Shown piece after piece: positions 8,119 through 16,715 of a stretch of DNA of 64,000 bases. Every line of letters begins with the position of its first letter. Position 1 is the first letter of the stretch. The position numbers and the translations under genes are program-made. The stretch lies in NCBI GenBank assembly GCA_025210655.1, contig JAOARG010000069.1:124001-188000 (forward strand), written 5' to 3'. Origin of the DNA: Bacillota bacterium. GTDB lineage: Bacteria > Bacillota > Clostridia > Peptostreptococcales > Acidaminobacteraceae. The notes below the pieces were generated by a model. The model did no database searches, had not been told where the DNA came from, and saw only the letters and a list, made by a program, of their open reading frames with translations.

Positions 8119-8265
8119 AAACTAAGAAACGACAAGTGTTTTATGTGTATGGCATGTGTTCATCACTGTCCTTCAAACTCAATACACATTAAGGGTCAAG
8201 TGAGTAGAAATAGATATAGAAACAGTCATGTTACTTTGAAAGAAATAATTGATTCAAATAAATAG
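8119..8265 (+). pseudogene. C-terminal remnant of an EFR1-type flavodoxin/ferredoxin
   Basis: The reading frame carries one 4Fe-4S motif, CFMCMACVHHCP, then NRYRNSHVTLKEIIDSN, which resembles the end of clostridial EFR1-family ferredoxin-flavodoxin proteins. The upstream part of the open frame (from 8014) reads through repeat DNA and has no homology I recognise. There is no credible start. I read it as the 3' stump of a lost gene whose 5' part was replaced by repeats. Confidence 0.6.
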
Positions 8266-8336
8266 TATAGAATAGGAAACCAAGAAAGAGGAATAGAACG
8301 TGAAGAAAAAGGATATTAGTATATTAAAATTGTTAG

Positions 8337-8371
8337 AGCCACCTGAAGTGAAAAATTTAGGTGGCTTTTTT
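8337..8371 (+). terminator. Intrinsic terminator
   Basis: AGCCACCT/AGGTGGCT stem followed by TTTTTT. It probably ended the former ferredoxin gene. Confidence 0.75.
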
Positions 8372-8452
8372 ACTATTAAAGTAGAAGTGCCGTGTATTGT
8401 TGCTCGTTGGTCGGAGATTGGAAAGGTACAATGAAAAACATTATATATTGCT

Positions 8453-8506
8453 AAAGTAAATCCATTCTAAGCTTATCTTTTCTGAAGCATTCACTTGAAT
8501 CACAGG
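8453..8506. repeat. Palindromic AAAGTAAATCCATTCTA unit
   Basis: Shares TAAAGTAAATCCATTCTA and the overall arm layout with 43191-43249. The right arm is weaker than in the other copy. Confidence 0.45.
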
Positions 8507-8513
8507 TCTTAAA

Positions 8514-8580
8514 CCCATTCCCCTAAGTTTGCTAAGCAAACTGATTCCCCTAGCACAAGAAATGTGCGATTCCCCTTTTC
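8514..8580. repeat. C-tract two-hairpin repeat unit
   Basis: Stems are AGTTTGC/GCAAACT (8526-8542) and GCACA/TGTGC, between CCCC tracts. Very close to the unit at 5822-5894. Between 8581 and 8780 I see no gene, only an AT-rich stretch with a few AGGC-containing words. Confidence 0.7.
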
Positions 8581-8785
8581 TCAAAAAACTCAAAACCTAA
8601 GTCACTCCAAACTGAAAGTCAATACTTCTATAATAGTAGCGACTAATAATAGGTTTTAAAACAACCTTAGGCTAATTGCGTAGCAAAAATTAGGCGCGGT
8701 CAAGGCAGCTTTAGGCCACCTTAGGCAGACCAAAATGATAAAAATCAACCCAAAAACCACTAAAATGTATCAATTTTAATACACT

Positions 8786-8876
8786 TGGTTTAAATACAAA
8801 CCATGCTGTGTTAAAATTAAACCAAGTGTAAAGGTTGTAAAATGAGGAAAGTTTCTCGTGGTTTGATTTCGAACCA
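8786..8876 (+). promoter_or_regulatory. Upstream activator boxes TGGTTT-N6-RAACCA
   Basis: Box 1 is TGGTTT-N6-AAACCA at 8786-8803 and box 2 is TGGTTT-N6-GAACCA at 8859-8876. A further AAACCAAGTG half site at about 8818-8827 forms a larger dyad with CACTTGGTTT. The 6-N6-6 layout is that of TyrR boxes, and a TyrR-like sigma-54 activator is encoded two genes downstream. They end about 50 bp before the -24/-12 promoter, a normal enhancer position. Confidence 0.7.
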
Positions 8877-8927
8877 CAAAACAGAACCGTTTGGATTATT
8901 GGAGTGAGTATTTGCAAGCTTTTCAAG

Positions 8928-8944
8928 TTGGCACGGAACTTGCA
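8928..8944 (+). promoter_or_regulatory. Sigma-54 (-24/-12) promoter of the FNT channel gene
   Basis: TTGGCACGGAACTTGCA matches the TGGCAC-N5-TTGC consensus with the GG and GC dinucleotides correctly 10 nt apart. The predicted start of transcription is about 8955, which rules out the upstream TTG/GTG starts of the next gene. Confidence 0.9.
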
Positions 8945-8981
8945 ATATACTTTGGCAAAGAAAAAGAAAAGGATTGAAAAT

Positions 8982-9821
8982 ATGATAAGGACACCAAAAG
9001 AAATAACTAAGAATCTTTATGACAAAGGGGTTTCGTTCTTAAATGAACCTAATAAGGAGATTCTTGCAGCGGCAATTATTGCCGGGACATTTGTAAGTAT
9101 GGCAGCAGTCACATCAATCACTGTATGTGCAGGTATGAGTGATTATTTTGGAGCAGGTTTTACTAAGCTAATATTTGGAATTGTGTTTACTCTTGGAATG
9201 ATTATGTTATCTTTTTCAGGAAGCCAACTTTTTACAGGGGTTCATATGAACATTGCACCTGTATATGATGACAATAGTTTAGTTGGAAAACTACTTTCTA
9301 AATGGGGGATAGTTTTTATAGGAAACTTCATAGGATCACTAATTATGGTAGGACTTATCCTAATGACTGGGGCATTTAAGAATGAGACCATGAGTACTTA
9401 TATGGTTAAGATTGTTGAAGGAAAGCTTAATCTTACTTTTATGGAAGCCTTCGTCAGGGGAATATTTTGTAACTTCCTAGTATGTCTTTCGGTAAGAGTA
9501 GGAGAGGCATCTGATCAGGTTTCTGGTAGAATGATGGGTTATATTTATGTTATAGGAGCTTTTGTAATCAACAGTTTTGAGCATAGTGTAGCAAATATGT
9601 TTTTTATACCAATGGGAATTATCTTAGGTGGTGCACAGGGTGTAGCATTGTCTTGGTCAGACTTTTTTATAAGAAACCTACTTCCGGTTACTTTAGGAAA
9701 CATTATTGGTGGAGCTTTCTTTGTTAGTACATTTTACTACTTTTTACACAGAAAATATATTGATAGAAAGATTGAAACTAATAAAGTAGGAGTGTATGAA
9801 TATGGAGATTTCAAGAATTGA
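8982..9821 (+). CDS. Formate/nitrite-family (FNT) channel, possibly a hydrosulfide channel
   Basis: Integral membrane protein of the FNT family, 279 residues, about six transmembrane helices, which forms pentameric channels for small monovalent anions (formate, nitrite, hydrosulfide). The start is ATG 8982 with AAGGAT upstream, the first good codon after the sigma-54 start site. It is the first gene of a sigma-54 unit and overlaps the TyrR-like activator by about 20 bp, with a Cys/Met lyase next. That context points to hydrosulfide or a related anion more than formate, and no pyruvate formate-lyase is nearby. Substrate assignment is inference. Confidence 0.85.
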   Translation: MIRTPKEITKNLYDKGVSFLNEPNKEILAAAIIAGTFVSMAAVTSITVCAGMSDYFGAGFTKLIFGIVFTLGMIMLSFSGSQLFTGVHMNIAPVYDDNSLVGKLLSKWGIVFIGNFIGSLIMVGLILMTGAFKNETMSTYMVKIVEGKLNLTFMEAFVRGIFCNFLVCLSVRVGEASDQVSGRMMGYIYVIGAFVINSFEHSVANMFFIPMGIILGGAQGVALSWSDFFIRNLLPVTLGNIIGGAFFVSTFYYFLHRKYIDRKIETNKVGVYEYGDFKN

Positions 9822-11358
9822 AATTAGAACCATAGATAGACCATTTATGACTTATGATATTTCTGGAGTTTTCGCAAGACATGAAGTAGATATCATTTGG
9901 ATGGAAGTATATACACATGTTGTATATATAAAATTCAACAAATTGGATGACAATATAAGGAAGAAAATAATAAAAGAAATATCTTTAATAGAAGGTGTAA
10001 TTTCTGTAAATGAACTTAATCTTCTATCCTTTGAAAAAAGAGAAATAGAGATAAGAACAGTAATGGATTCAGTATGGCAGGGTCTACTGATTCTAAATGT
10101 TGATAAAACTATTAAATATATAAACAAATATGCCCTTGATAGGGTTATTCATATGGAAGAAGATGAAGTAATAAACAAAGAGATATCTAGTATTTTAGGT
10201 TCTTCTAAGGATATTAACAACATGCTTGAAAAGGCAGAAAAAACCTCAAGGGTACAGGATAGGGAAATAAAGATAAAAAATAGGGACTATATGATAAGTA
10301 TAAATTCTATGATAAGTGAAGATAAAGCACATATAGGATTTATCATAACCCTTCAAGATGCAAGAAGGATGAACAAGGTATTAAATGTTAAAAGGTATGA
10401 CAATCAAATTACATTTAGCAATATAGTAGGAAAAAGCCAGAGCATTAGCCACACTATCAATCAGGCAAAGGTATATTCACAGTCAGACTCACCAGTTCTT
10501 ATACTAGGTGAGAGTGGAACCGGAAAGGAATTGTTTGCAAGATCAATTCACAATCTTTCCTCTAGGTCTGGCAATCCATTTGTTGCAGTAAACTGTGGCG
10601 CAATTCCTGATCAGCTACTAGAAAGTGAACTATTTGGATATGAGGCAGGTTCATTTACAGGTGCTAAGAACACAGGTAAAACAGGACTATTTGAAATAGC
10701 AAATGGTGGAACTCTTTTCTTGGATGAAATCGGTGAAATGCCGCCCCATCTTCAAGTAAAATTGCTTAGAGTTCTTCAGGAAAGAAAAATTAGAAAGCTA
10801 GGAAGTAATGAAGAAAAATCTATAAATGTTAGGATAATATCTGCTACGAACAAGGATTTAAATAAGATGGTCGATGAAAATCAGTTTAGACTAGATTTGT
10901 TTTACAGAATAAATATTTTCACTCTGTATGTTCCCTCTCTTAGAGAAAGACCAGATGATATTAAAGTTCTAGTTGATTATTATATAAATGAGTTCTCTGA
11001 AAAATATCATAAAACGATTGAAGGAATAAAAAAAGAAGCACTTGAAAAATTACTTAATTATGGTTGGATTGGAAACGTTAGAGAACTACAAAATGTTATA
11101 GAAAGGGCAGTTGCCCTGAATTACTCAGGTGAAATTGATTCATCTGAACTAATACTTTCAAATAAGGCAGAAGTAGGTACTGTGGCTTTTCAGTCAGAGT
11201 CCCTTAAGGAAACATTAGAAAATGTTGAGAAAAATATGATTATTGAGGCCCTAAAGAAAAGTGACAGCATAAGGGGCTGCGCAAAGTCCCTTGGTGTTAC
11301 CCACACATTACTCATTAATCGTATGAAGAAGTATTCGATTACCAAAGACCAGCAATAA
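9802..11358 (+). CDS. TyrR-like sigma-54-dependent activator (ACT-PAS-AAA+-HTH)
   Basis: A 518-residue enhancer-binding protein. An ACT-like domain covers about 1-75 and a PAS domain about 80-190. The AAA+ domain (about 205-440) carries the Walker A GESGTGKE and the sigma-54 contact loop GSFTGA in place of GAFTGA. A Fis-type helix-turn-helix ends the protein. ATG 9802 is 9 nt after GGAG; ATG 9796 is only 3 nt away. The domain order is that of TyrR, so an amino acid is the likely ACT ligand. It probably activates the promoter at 8928 through the TGGTTT boxes, so it would autoregulate. Confidence 0.88.
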   Translation: MEISRIEIRTIDRPFMTYDISGVFARHEVDIIWMEVYTHVVYIKFNKLDDNIRKKIIKEISLIEGVISVNELNLLSFEKREIEIRTVMDSVWQGLLILNVDKTIKYINKYALDRVIHMEEDEVINKEISSILGSSKDINNMLEKAEKTSRVQDREIKIKNRDYMISINSMISEDKAHIGFIITLQDARRMNKVLNVKRYDNQITFSNIVGKSQSISHTINQAKVYSQSDSPVLILGESGTGKELFARSIHNLSSRSGNPFVAVNCGAIPDQLLESELFGYEAGSFTGAKNTGKTGLFEIANGGTLFLDEIGEMPPHLQVKLLRVLQERKIRKLGSNEEKSINVRIISATNKDLNKMVDENQFRLDLFYRINIFTLYVPSLRERPDDIKVLVDYYINEFSEKYHKTIEGIKKEALEKLLNYGWIGNVRELQNVIERAVALNYSGEIDSSELILSNKAEVGTVAFQSESLKETLENVEKNMIIEALKKSDSIRGCAKSLGVTHTLLINRMKKYSITKDQQ

Positions 11359-11373
11359 AAGAACATTGAATCT

Positions 11374-11406
11374 TGGCAAAACGTTCTCCCCAAAGTCGTT
11401 TTGCCA
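11374..11406. promoter_or_regulatory. Strong inverted repeat TGGCAAAACG/CGTTTTGCCA
   Basis: A 10-bp perfect stem with a 13-nt loop lies between the activator and the lyase gene, with no T run. It may be an operator or a processing/attenuation hairpin rather than a terminator. Confidence 0.5.
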
Positions 11407-11472
11407 GGGGATCAATGCAACTATTGAATGTCAAAATAAAACAAACGAGATTTTAAATGGAAGGATGATTTT

Positions 11473-12651
11473 ATGAATAAAGACATTATGACAAAAGCAG
11501 TTAGACTAGGTGAATACAGCCCAAAATCAATATCCACACCGAAGACAGTTCCTATATATATGAGTTCATCATATGCATTTGAAACAGTTGATGATTTAGA
11601 GGATGTATACAGTGGTAAAGAAGAAGGATATGTTTACTCTAGAGTAGGTAATCCAGGCCAAGATACTCTAAAAGCAGTAATGGCAGGGATTGAAGATGGA
11701 GAAGATGTTGAAGTATATAGCTCAGGTATGGCTGCAATAGCAATGTCAATCATGGCTAATGTAAGTGCAGGAGATCATATAGTAGCAAGTAATGTACTTT
11801 ATGGTGGTTCTTATTCACTATTAAAGGAAGAGTTAAAAAGATTTGATGTAGAAGTATCATTTATAGACATTGAAAATGATGATATTGCAGCAAGCATTAA
11901 GGACAATACAAAGATCCTTTATATGGAGACTATATCAAACCCATTAATGGAAGTAGTTGATATTAGAGAAATCTGCAATATGTGTCATGAAAAAGGTGTA
12001 AAGGTAATCATTGATAACACATTTGCAACTCCTTCAATTTGTCAACCATTAAAGCATGGTGCAGATATTGTTGTTTACAGTGCAACGAAATACCTTTGTG
12101 GACACAGTGATGTAATGGCTGGAATCGTAATAGGAGATAAGGAAACGGTTGCAAAAATAAGATATACAGGATCATTACTTGGACCAACAATGAGTCCATT
12201 TGATAGCTGGGTTTTAACAAGAAGTTTAAGAACTTTAGATTTAAGAGTTAAGAAGCATTCAGAAAATGCATTAGAACTTGCTAAATACTTTGAGAATCAT
12301 GAAAAAGTTGAGAAAGTATACTATCCAGGACTTGAATCTTCAAAGTACCACGAATTATCTAAGGAGTTATTCAACACTGATCACTTCGGTGGAATGCTAA
12401 GTGTAGATTTAGTAGGTGGAGAGCAAGCTGTATGTGATATTATTGAACATCTTGAAAGTATTAAATTTGTACCAAGTCTTGCAGGGGTTGCAACATCAGT
12501 TTCATTCCCAGTAAGAACTTCACACAGAGCTTTAACAGATGAAGAGTTGAAAGAGTCTAATATATCAAAAGGACTTCTTAGAATTTCAACAGGACTTGAA
12601 AATATTAGTGACATCATTGGGGAATTTGATAGAGCACTAGCAAAATTATAA
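11473..12651 (+). CDS. Cys/Met metabolism PLP-dependent lyase (cystathionine/methionine gamma-lyase type)
   Basis: Fold type I PLP enzyme of the trans-sulfuration family, 392 residues. Visible are the YSR substrate/phosphate motif (Y55, R57), SSGMAA (83-88), the Y110-containing LYGG motif, cofactor Asp D181 and the Schiff-base lysine K206 in YSATK. The residue that is Cys in classical methionine gamma-lyases (LYGC) is Gly112 here, so strict methionine gamma-lyase is not supported. Cystathionine gamma-lyase or cysteine desulfhydrase activity is as likely. The products would be ammonia, a thiol or sulfide, and a 2-oxoacid that can feed the oxidoreductase at 18.9-21.9 kb. Confidence 0.88.
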   Translation: MNKDIMTKAVRLGEYSPKSISTPKTVPIYMSSSYAFETVDDLEDVYSGKEEGYVYSRVGNPGQDTLKAVMAGIEDGEDVEVYSSGMAAIAMSIMANVSAGDHIVASNVLYGGSYSLLKEELKRFDVEVSFIDIENDDIAASIKDNTKILYMETISNPLMEVVDIREICNMCHEKGVKVIIDNTFATPSICQPLKHGADIVVYSATKYLCGHSDVMAGIVIGDKETVAKIRYTGSLLGPTMSPFDSWVLTRSLRTLDLRVKKHSENALELAKYFENHEKVEKVYYPGLESSKYHELSKELFNTDHFGGMLSVDLVGGEQAVCDIIEHLESIKFVPSLAGVATSVSFPVRTSHRALTDEELKESNISKGLLRISTGLENISDIIGEFDRALAKL

Positions 12652-12712
12652 TTGATAGTAATGGGATAGTATTTGGGACTGTATAACAGTCTCGAATATG
12701 CCCAATATTATA

Positions 12713-12736
12713 TAAATCTATAGATAGATTTTTTTT
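12713..12736 (+). terminator. Terminator of the PLP lyase gene
   Basis: AATCTA/TAGATT stem followed by an eight-T run. Confidence 0.7.
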
Positions 12737-12744
12737 CAGTCTAT

Positions 12745-12758
12745 AGGAAACGTTTTCA
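12745..12758 (+). promoter_or_regulatory. Catabolite-response (cre)-like site
   Basis: AGGAAACGTTTTCA matches the TGNAANCGNWNNCW consensus at all but the first position. It lies upstream of the first NhaC-type gene; a weaker relative is in front of the second. CcpA or another LacI-type regulator could bind. Confidence 0.55.
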
Positions 12759-12907
12759 GTTATCATAAGCCATAATAAGGTTATTTGCTGGATTCTTTAC
12801 AGAATATGTTGGGTCAGTAGTTTGTAAGAATGTATATTGAAGTTAAAGAGTTTAATAGCAAATTTCTAAGTGGCACGCAGTTATTATTCAATTTTAGGGG
12901 GTAAAAC

Positions 12908-14278
12908 ATGGAGAAGAAAATCACCAAACCAAACGGAAAGGCACTAATACCATTTTTAGTATTCATCGTTATTTACTTAGGTAGTGGTATTATCTTGCAA
13001 TCAAGGGGAGTTGCAATGGCATTCTATCAATTCCCAGCACCTGTAGCAGTATTTATTGGGGTTATTACAGCATTCATTATGTTCAAAGGTACTATTGAAG
13101 AGAAGTTTATGGATTTTGTACGTGGATGTGGTAATGAAGATATTATTATTATGTGTACAATATATCTTCTTGCAGGAGCATTTGCAGGCGTATCTAAGGC
13201 TATGGGTGGAGTTGATTCAACTGTAAACCTTGGACTTACTTATATCCCAGCGCAATTTATTACAGCTGGACTTTTCCTTATTGCAGCATTCATCTCAATA
13301 TCAACTGGTACATCATGTGGTTCCTTAGCAGCAGTTGCACCAATTGCTGTTGGACTAGCTGACAAAGCTGGTTTAGGACTTGCACTTACAATGGCTGCTG
13401 TAGTTGGTGGAGCAATGTTTGGAGATAACCTTTCAGTAATATCGGATACAACAATCGCGGCAACAAGAACCCAGGGCTGTGATATGAGGGATAAGTTTAA
13501 ACTGAACCTCTTTATAGCACTTCCGGCAGCTTTAATAACTATAGTACTTCTAGTAATATTCGGAAGACCAGATGCAGCAGTAGCTATCCAGTCATATGAT
13601 TTTAACATCGTTAAAGTATTACCTTACATGTTTGTATTAGTATTAGCAATTGCAGGTATGAATGTATTTGCTGTATTAACAGGTGGTATTGCAATTTCTG
13701 GTATTATTGGACTTGCTTACGGAGACTTAACTTTACTTTCATTTGCACAAGAAACTTACAATGGTTTTACAGGTATGACAGGAATTTTCCTTGTATCGAT
13801 GATTACTGGTGGTCTTGCACATATGGTTACAAAAGAAGGTGGACTTGATTTCTTACTTAATAAAATCAAGGCTAGAATTAGATCTAGAAAGAGTGCAGAG
13901 CTTGGAATTGCAGCAATGGTAACTCTTACAGATGTAGCGATTGCAAACAACACAGTTTCTATTATCATTGATGGACCAGTTGCAAAAGAAATTGCTGAAG
14001 AGTACAAAGTTGATCCAAGAAGAAGTGCATCACTTCTTGACTCATTTGCTTGTATAGCACAGGGTATGATACCATATGGTGCTCAGATGCTTATGGTAGC
14101 AGGATTTACTGGCGGAGCAGTATCTGCAATTGATGTTATGCCACTACTTTGGTACCAGCAATTACTAGCAGTTTCAGCAATTCTTTCAATCTATATCCCA
14201 TTTGCAGATGGACTTATTAAGAAGTATCCATGGGATTGGAGTAAAGGTAAAGCAGTATCAGCTAAAGATAGAGCATAA
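12908..14278 (+). CDS. NhaC/MetT-type sodium-coupled transporter, copy 1
   Basis: Membrane protein of 456 residues with about 11-12 helices, from the NhaC Na+/H+ antiporter family. This family also contains MetT methionine transporters. About 75% identical by eye to copy 2. Shared core motifs are FISISTGTS near residue 135, GAMFGDNLSVISDTT near 180 and a DPRRSASLLDSF block near 370. The AGGGGG site fits ATG 12908. Given the adjacent Cys/Met lyase, uptake or exchange of a sulfur or other amino acid is plausible; plain Na+/H+ antiport is the alternative. A GTGGCACGCA word at about 12872 resembles a -24 element but lacks a -12 GC. Confidence 0.85.
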   Translation: MEKKITKPNGKALIPFLVFIVIYLGSGIILQSRGVAMAFYQFPAPVAVFIGVITAFIMFKGTIEEKFMDFVRGCGNEDIIIMCTIYLLAGAFAGVSKAMGGVDSTVNLGLTYIPAQFITAGLFLIAAFISISTGTSCGSLAAVAPIAVGLADKAGLGLALTMAAVVGGAMFGDNLSVISDTTIAATRTQGCDMRDKFKLNLFIALPAALITIVLLVIFGRPDAAVAIQSYDFNIVKVLPYMFVLVLAIAGMNVFAVLTGGIAISGIIGLAYGDLTLLSFAQETYNGFTGMTGIFLVSMITGGLAHMVTKEGGLDFLLNKIKARIRSRKSAELGIAAMVTLTDVAIANNTVSIIIDGPVAKEIAEEYKVDPRRSASLLDSFACIAQGMIPYGAQMLMVAGFTGGAVSAIDVMPLLWYQQLLAVSAILSIYIPFADGLIKKYPWDWSKGKAVSAKDRA

Positions 14279-14353
14279 TTGGAAAAAAATTAATTACTAC
14301 AAAAATTTAATATATGGCTATTTTATAAATAATTATATAAGATATATACAAAA

Positions 14354-14383
14354 AAGTGGCTCTTTATGGGCCACTTGGTTTTT
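14354..14383 (+). terminator. Terminator of NhaC-type copy 1
   Basis: AAGTGGC/GCCACTT stem followed by a T-rich stretch. Confidence 0.7.
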
Positions 14384-14422
14384 GCTCTTTTTATCCTTGT
14401 AATCTATTGTATACATAAAATG

Positions 14423-14468
14423 CTAACAAATTTATAACAAAATTCTAACACATTCTAACACTCTAACA
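14423..14468 (+). promoter_or_regulatory. CTAACA repeat cluster (putative activator sites)
   Basis: Four CTAACA words start at 14423, 14445, 14455 and 14463, plus an ATAACA between the first two. The same word is repeated in the divergent region at 18748-18786 beside the PAS activator gene. Both clusters lie upstream of sigma-54 promoters, as enhancer sites should. Confidence 0.6.
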
Positions 14469-14534
14469 AAATTGTACTGCCAAAAAAACAATCTCAAATG
14501 TTGGAAATAGCGAATTCTTGCAACTGAAAAAATA

Positions 14535-14550
14535 TGGCATAAGAATTGCA
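14535..14550 (+). promoter_or_regulatory. Sigma-54 promoter upstream of NhaC-type copy 2
   Basis: TGGCATAAGAATTGCA has GG and GC 10 nt apart and matches the -24/-12 consensus with one change. It implies a leader of about 255 nt before the start codon at 14818. Confidence 0.75.
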
Positions 14551-14657
14551 TATGTCATTTTTAGGACTGAATACAGATTTGACTTATGACAGTTCACTTA
14601 AGAAAATTTATTATAAAATTACAATAAGATTTTAATCTTTATGAATTTTTTCATTTC

Positions 14658-14686
14658 TTGACACAATTATAGGCTGATGATAGTAT
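14658..14686 (+). promoter_or_regulatory. Housekeeping (sigma-A) promoter in the NhaC-type copy 2 leader
   Basis: A perfect TTGACA (14658-14663), a 17-bp spacer and TAGTAT (14681-14686). It overlaps a GACACAAT/ATTGTGTC inverted repeat that could be an operator. Confidence 0.65.
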
Positions 14687-14700
14687 TGTGTCTGTAAGTG

Positions 14701-14752
14701 AACGTCTGTATTTATTTTTAAGTTCTAATTTTAGTTAGACGTTTTATTTTTT
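14701..14752 (+). terminator. Leader hairpin with T-rich tail (possible attenuator)
   Basis: AACGTCT pairs with AGACGTT across a long loop, followed by TTATTTTTTC. It lies between both promoters and the NhaC-type copy 2 start, so it could attenuate transcription. The long loop makes it weak as a plain terminator. Confidence 0.4.
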
Positions 14753-14761
14753 CAGCGCGCG

Positions 14762-14775
14762 AGAAAACGTTTTAC
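14762..14775 (+). promoter_or_regulatory. Weak cre-like palindrome
   Basis: AGAAAACGTTTTAC contains the AAAACGTTTT core but misses the last cre positions. Placed downstream of both promoters, it would act as a roadblock if bound. Confidence 0.4.
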
Positions 14776-14817
14776 TAGGCTTATTGTTGGGCAGTAAAAA
14801 TCTTTGGGGGGTAAAGA

Positions 14818-16185
14818 ATGGAAAACACAGCTAAGAAACCAAGTGGAAAAGCACTTATTCCATTTCTAGTATTTATCGTTATTTATTTAGGAACAGGTAT
14901 TTATTTAAATGCACAAGGGGTAGAACTTGCATTTTATCAGTTACCTGCACCAGTTGCAGCATTTGCGGGAATTATTGTTGCATTTTTCATGTACAAAGGT
15001 ACAATCAATGAGAAGTTTACAAACTTTGTTCAGGGATGTGGTCAAGAAGACATCATCATCATGTGTTGTATTTACTTACTAGCAGGGGCATTTGCTACAG
15101 TATCTAAATCAATGGGTGGAGTTGATTCTACAGTTAATCTTGGTCTTACTTACATTCCAGCACAATTCATTACTGCTGGATTATTCGTAATCGCAGCGTT
15201 TATCTCTATCTCAACTGGTACTTCAGTTGGTTCAATTGTTGCACTTGGACCTATAGCTGTTGGACTTGCAGATAAAGGTGGACTAGGACTTGCACTTACA
15301 ATTGCAGCAGTAGTTGGTGGAGCAATGTTCGGTGATAACTTATCAGTTATTTCAGATACAACAATCGCGGCAACTAGAACTCAGGGATGTGAGATGAGGG
15401 ATAAGTTCAAGGTTAACTTATTCATCGCACTTCCAGCTGCTATTGTAACAATTATCTTATTATTAATATTTGGTAGACCGGAAACAGTTGTTGCAATGCA
15501 GGCATACGATTTCAACGTTGTTAAAGTACTTCCATACCTATTCGTATTAGTATTATCATTAGCAGGAATCAACGTTTTCGTTGTACTTACTGGTGGTATC
15601 GTATTATCAGGAGCTATTGGTATGGCTTACGGTGATTTAACTCTTATGACATTCTCGCAAAACGTTTACAGCGGATTCAGTGGAATGTTTGAAATCTTCT
15701 TACTTTCTATCTTCATTGGTGGTCTTGCTCATATGTTCGCTAAGGAAGGTGGACTTGACTTTATTCTTACTAAGATTAAGGCTAAAATCCACAATAGAAA
15801 GTCTGCTGAGCTAGGAATCGCAGCTATGGTTGCTTTAACTGATGCAGCTACAGCTAATAATACTGTTGCAATCATTATCGACGGATCTGTTGCAAGAGAG
15901 TTAGCTGAAGAGTACAAAGTTGATCCAAGAAGAAGTGCTTCACTTCTAGATACATTCTCATGTGTAATGCAAGGATTTATTCCATACGGAGCTCAGCTTC
16001 TAATCGCAGCTAGTTTCACAAATGGAGCACTTTCTGCAATGAATATTATTCCATTATTATGGTACCAGCAATTACTAGTTATTTCTGCTATCGCTTCTAT
16101 TTACATTCCATTTGCTGATGGACTTATCAAGAAGAATCCATGGGATTGGGATAAGAAGCAAGCTGTTAAAAGCCAAAAAGCATAA
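14818..16185 (+). CDS. NhaC/MetT-type sodium-coupled transporter, copy 2
   Basis: A 455-residue paralogue of copy 1, colinear over its whole length, with the same FISISTGTS, GAMFGDNLSVISDTT and DPRRSASLLD motifs and the same C-terminal NPWDW. The GGGGGG site fits ATG 14818. Codon use is richer in C-ending codons than most of the window, as in the oxidoreductase operon, which suggests high expression. It has its own leader with a sigma-54 promoter, a sigma-A promoter, CTAACA boxes and a cre-like site. The frame continues open for 40 codons after its TAA, through a relic of a small CxxC gene. Confidence 0.87.
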   Translation: MENTAKKPSGKALIPFLVFIVIYLGTGIYLNAQGVELAFYQLPAPVAAFAGIIVAFFMYKGTINEKFTNFVQGCGQEDIIIMCCIYLLAGAFATVSKSMGGVDSTVNLGLTYIPAQFITAGLFVIAAFISISTGTSVGSIVALGPIAVGLADKGGLGLALTIAAVVGGAMFGDNLSVISDTTIAATRTQGCEMRDKFKVNLFIALPAAIVTIILLLIFGRPETVVAMQAYDFNVVKVLPYLFVLVLSLAGINVFVVLTGGIVLSGAIGMAYGDLTLMTFSQNVYSGFSGMFEIFLLSIFIGGLAHMFAKEGGLDFILTKIKAKIHNRKSAELGIAAMVALTDAATANNTVAIIIDGSVARELAEEYKVDPRRSASLLDTFSCVMQGFIPYGAQLLIAASFTNGALSAMNIIPLLWYQQLLVISAIASIYIPFADGLIKKNPWDWDKKQAVKSQKA

Positions 16186-16211
16186 TTATTTAGTCAATTT
16201 TTAATCGAAAT

Positions 16212-16308
16212 AGAACAAAGATCAAATCTTTTTAAGAAAAGATTTGATAGTCTCGTGAAGCGGGATTGTTTAACCTGTTCGAGGGAAATTATAAATGTAA
16301 TTTCCTAG
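16212..16308 (+). pseudogene. Relic of the 47-aa CxxC peptide gene found at 49771-49914
   Basis: Very similar to the last two thirds of the minus-strand small gene at 49771-49914. In frame it reads FKKRFDSLVKRDCLTC and then EIINVIS before TAG. A one-base length difference upstream shifts the frame, and there is no start codon or ribosome binding site. The frame is the same as that of the NhaC-type gene before it, so readthrough of TAA would append it. The DNA also forms three hairpins, so a mobile palindromic element is an alternative reading. Confidence 0.6.
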
Positions 16309-16321
16309 TTTATAGAAAAAT

Positions 16322-16350
16322 AGCCTTTTGAATTAAAGGCTGTTTTTTTT
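16322..16350 (+). terminator. Terminator after NhaC-type copy 2
   Basis: AGCCTTT/AAAGGCT stem with an eight-T tail. From 16351 to 16715 I see no gene, only AT-rich sequence. Confidence 0.85.
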
Positions 16351-16715
16351 ATACAGGATGCAATATAGATATAAAAACACAGGAAAAAGATCAGCATTTG
16401 TTAAATCACTGAAAAGTACTATAGTTTATTCTTAAGTTGAATATGTTTGCTTCCATAATTGATAAAAAAACATGTTTTTTACTATAAGAAAGTCAAAAAC
16501 AACTTTTCTTAGTGGTGGGGTATTTACAAAACTTATTATTACTTGATAAAAATTTTCATTTATAGATTATATTTTAGTACAAAATTTGTTATACATTCTA
16601 CTGGTAAAAAATTAAAATAAGTATTATGATATACTCTGTAAGTTGGGTTTAAGGTGTAGCACTGGTAAAACAGTGGTGGTGTTTATATGGGTTGTTTTGA
16701 GAAAGGGCGATTAAT

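Noticed and set aside
8302..8434. Short GTG-started ORF across the terminator at 8337-8371
   Set aside because: It reads through an intrinsic terminator and GT-rich repeat, with no homology.
12872..12887. Sigma-54 promoter before NhaC-type copy 1
   Set aside because: GTGGCACGCA matches the -24 half, but the GC of the -12 half is absent at the required spacing.
12652..12907. SAM or other sulfur riboswitch before the NhaC/MetT-type gene
   Set aside because: No S-box or other recognisable riboswitch core could be found in this leader or in that of the PLP lyase.
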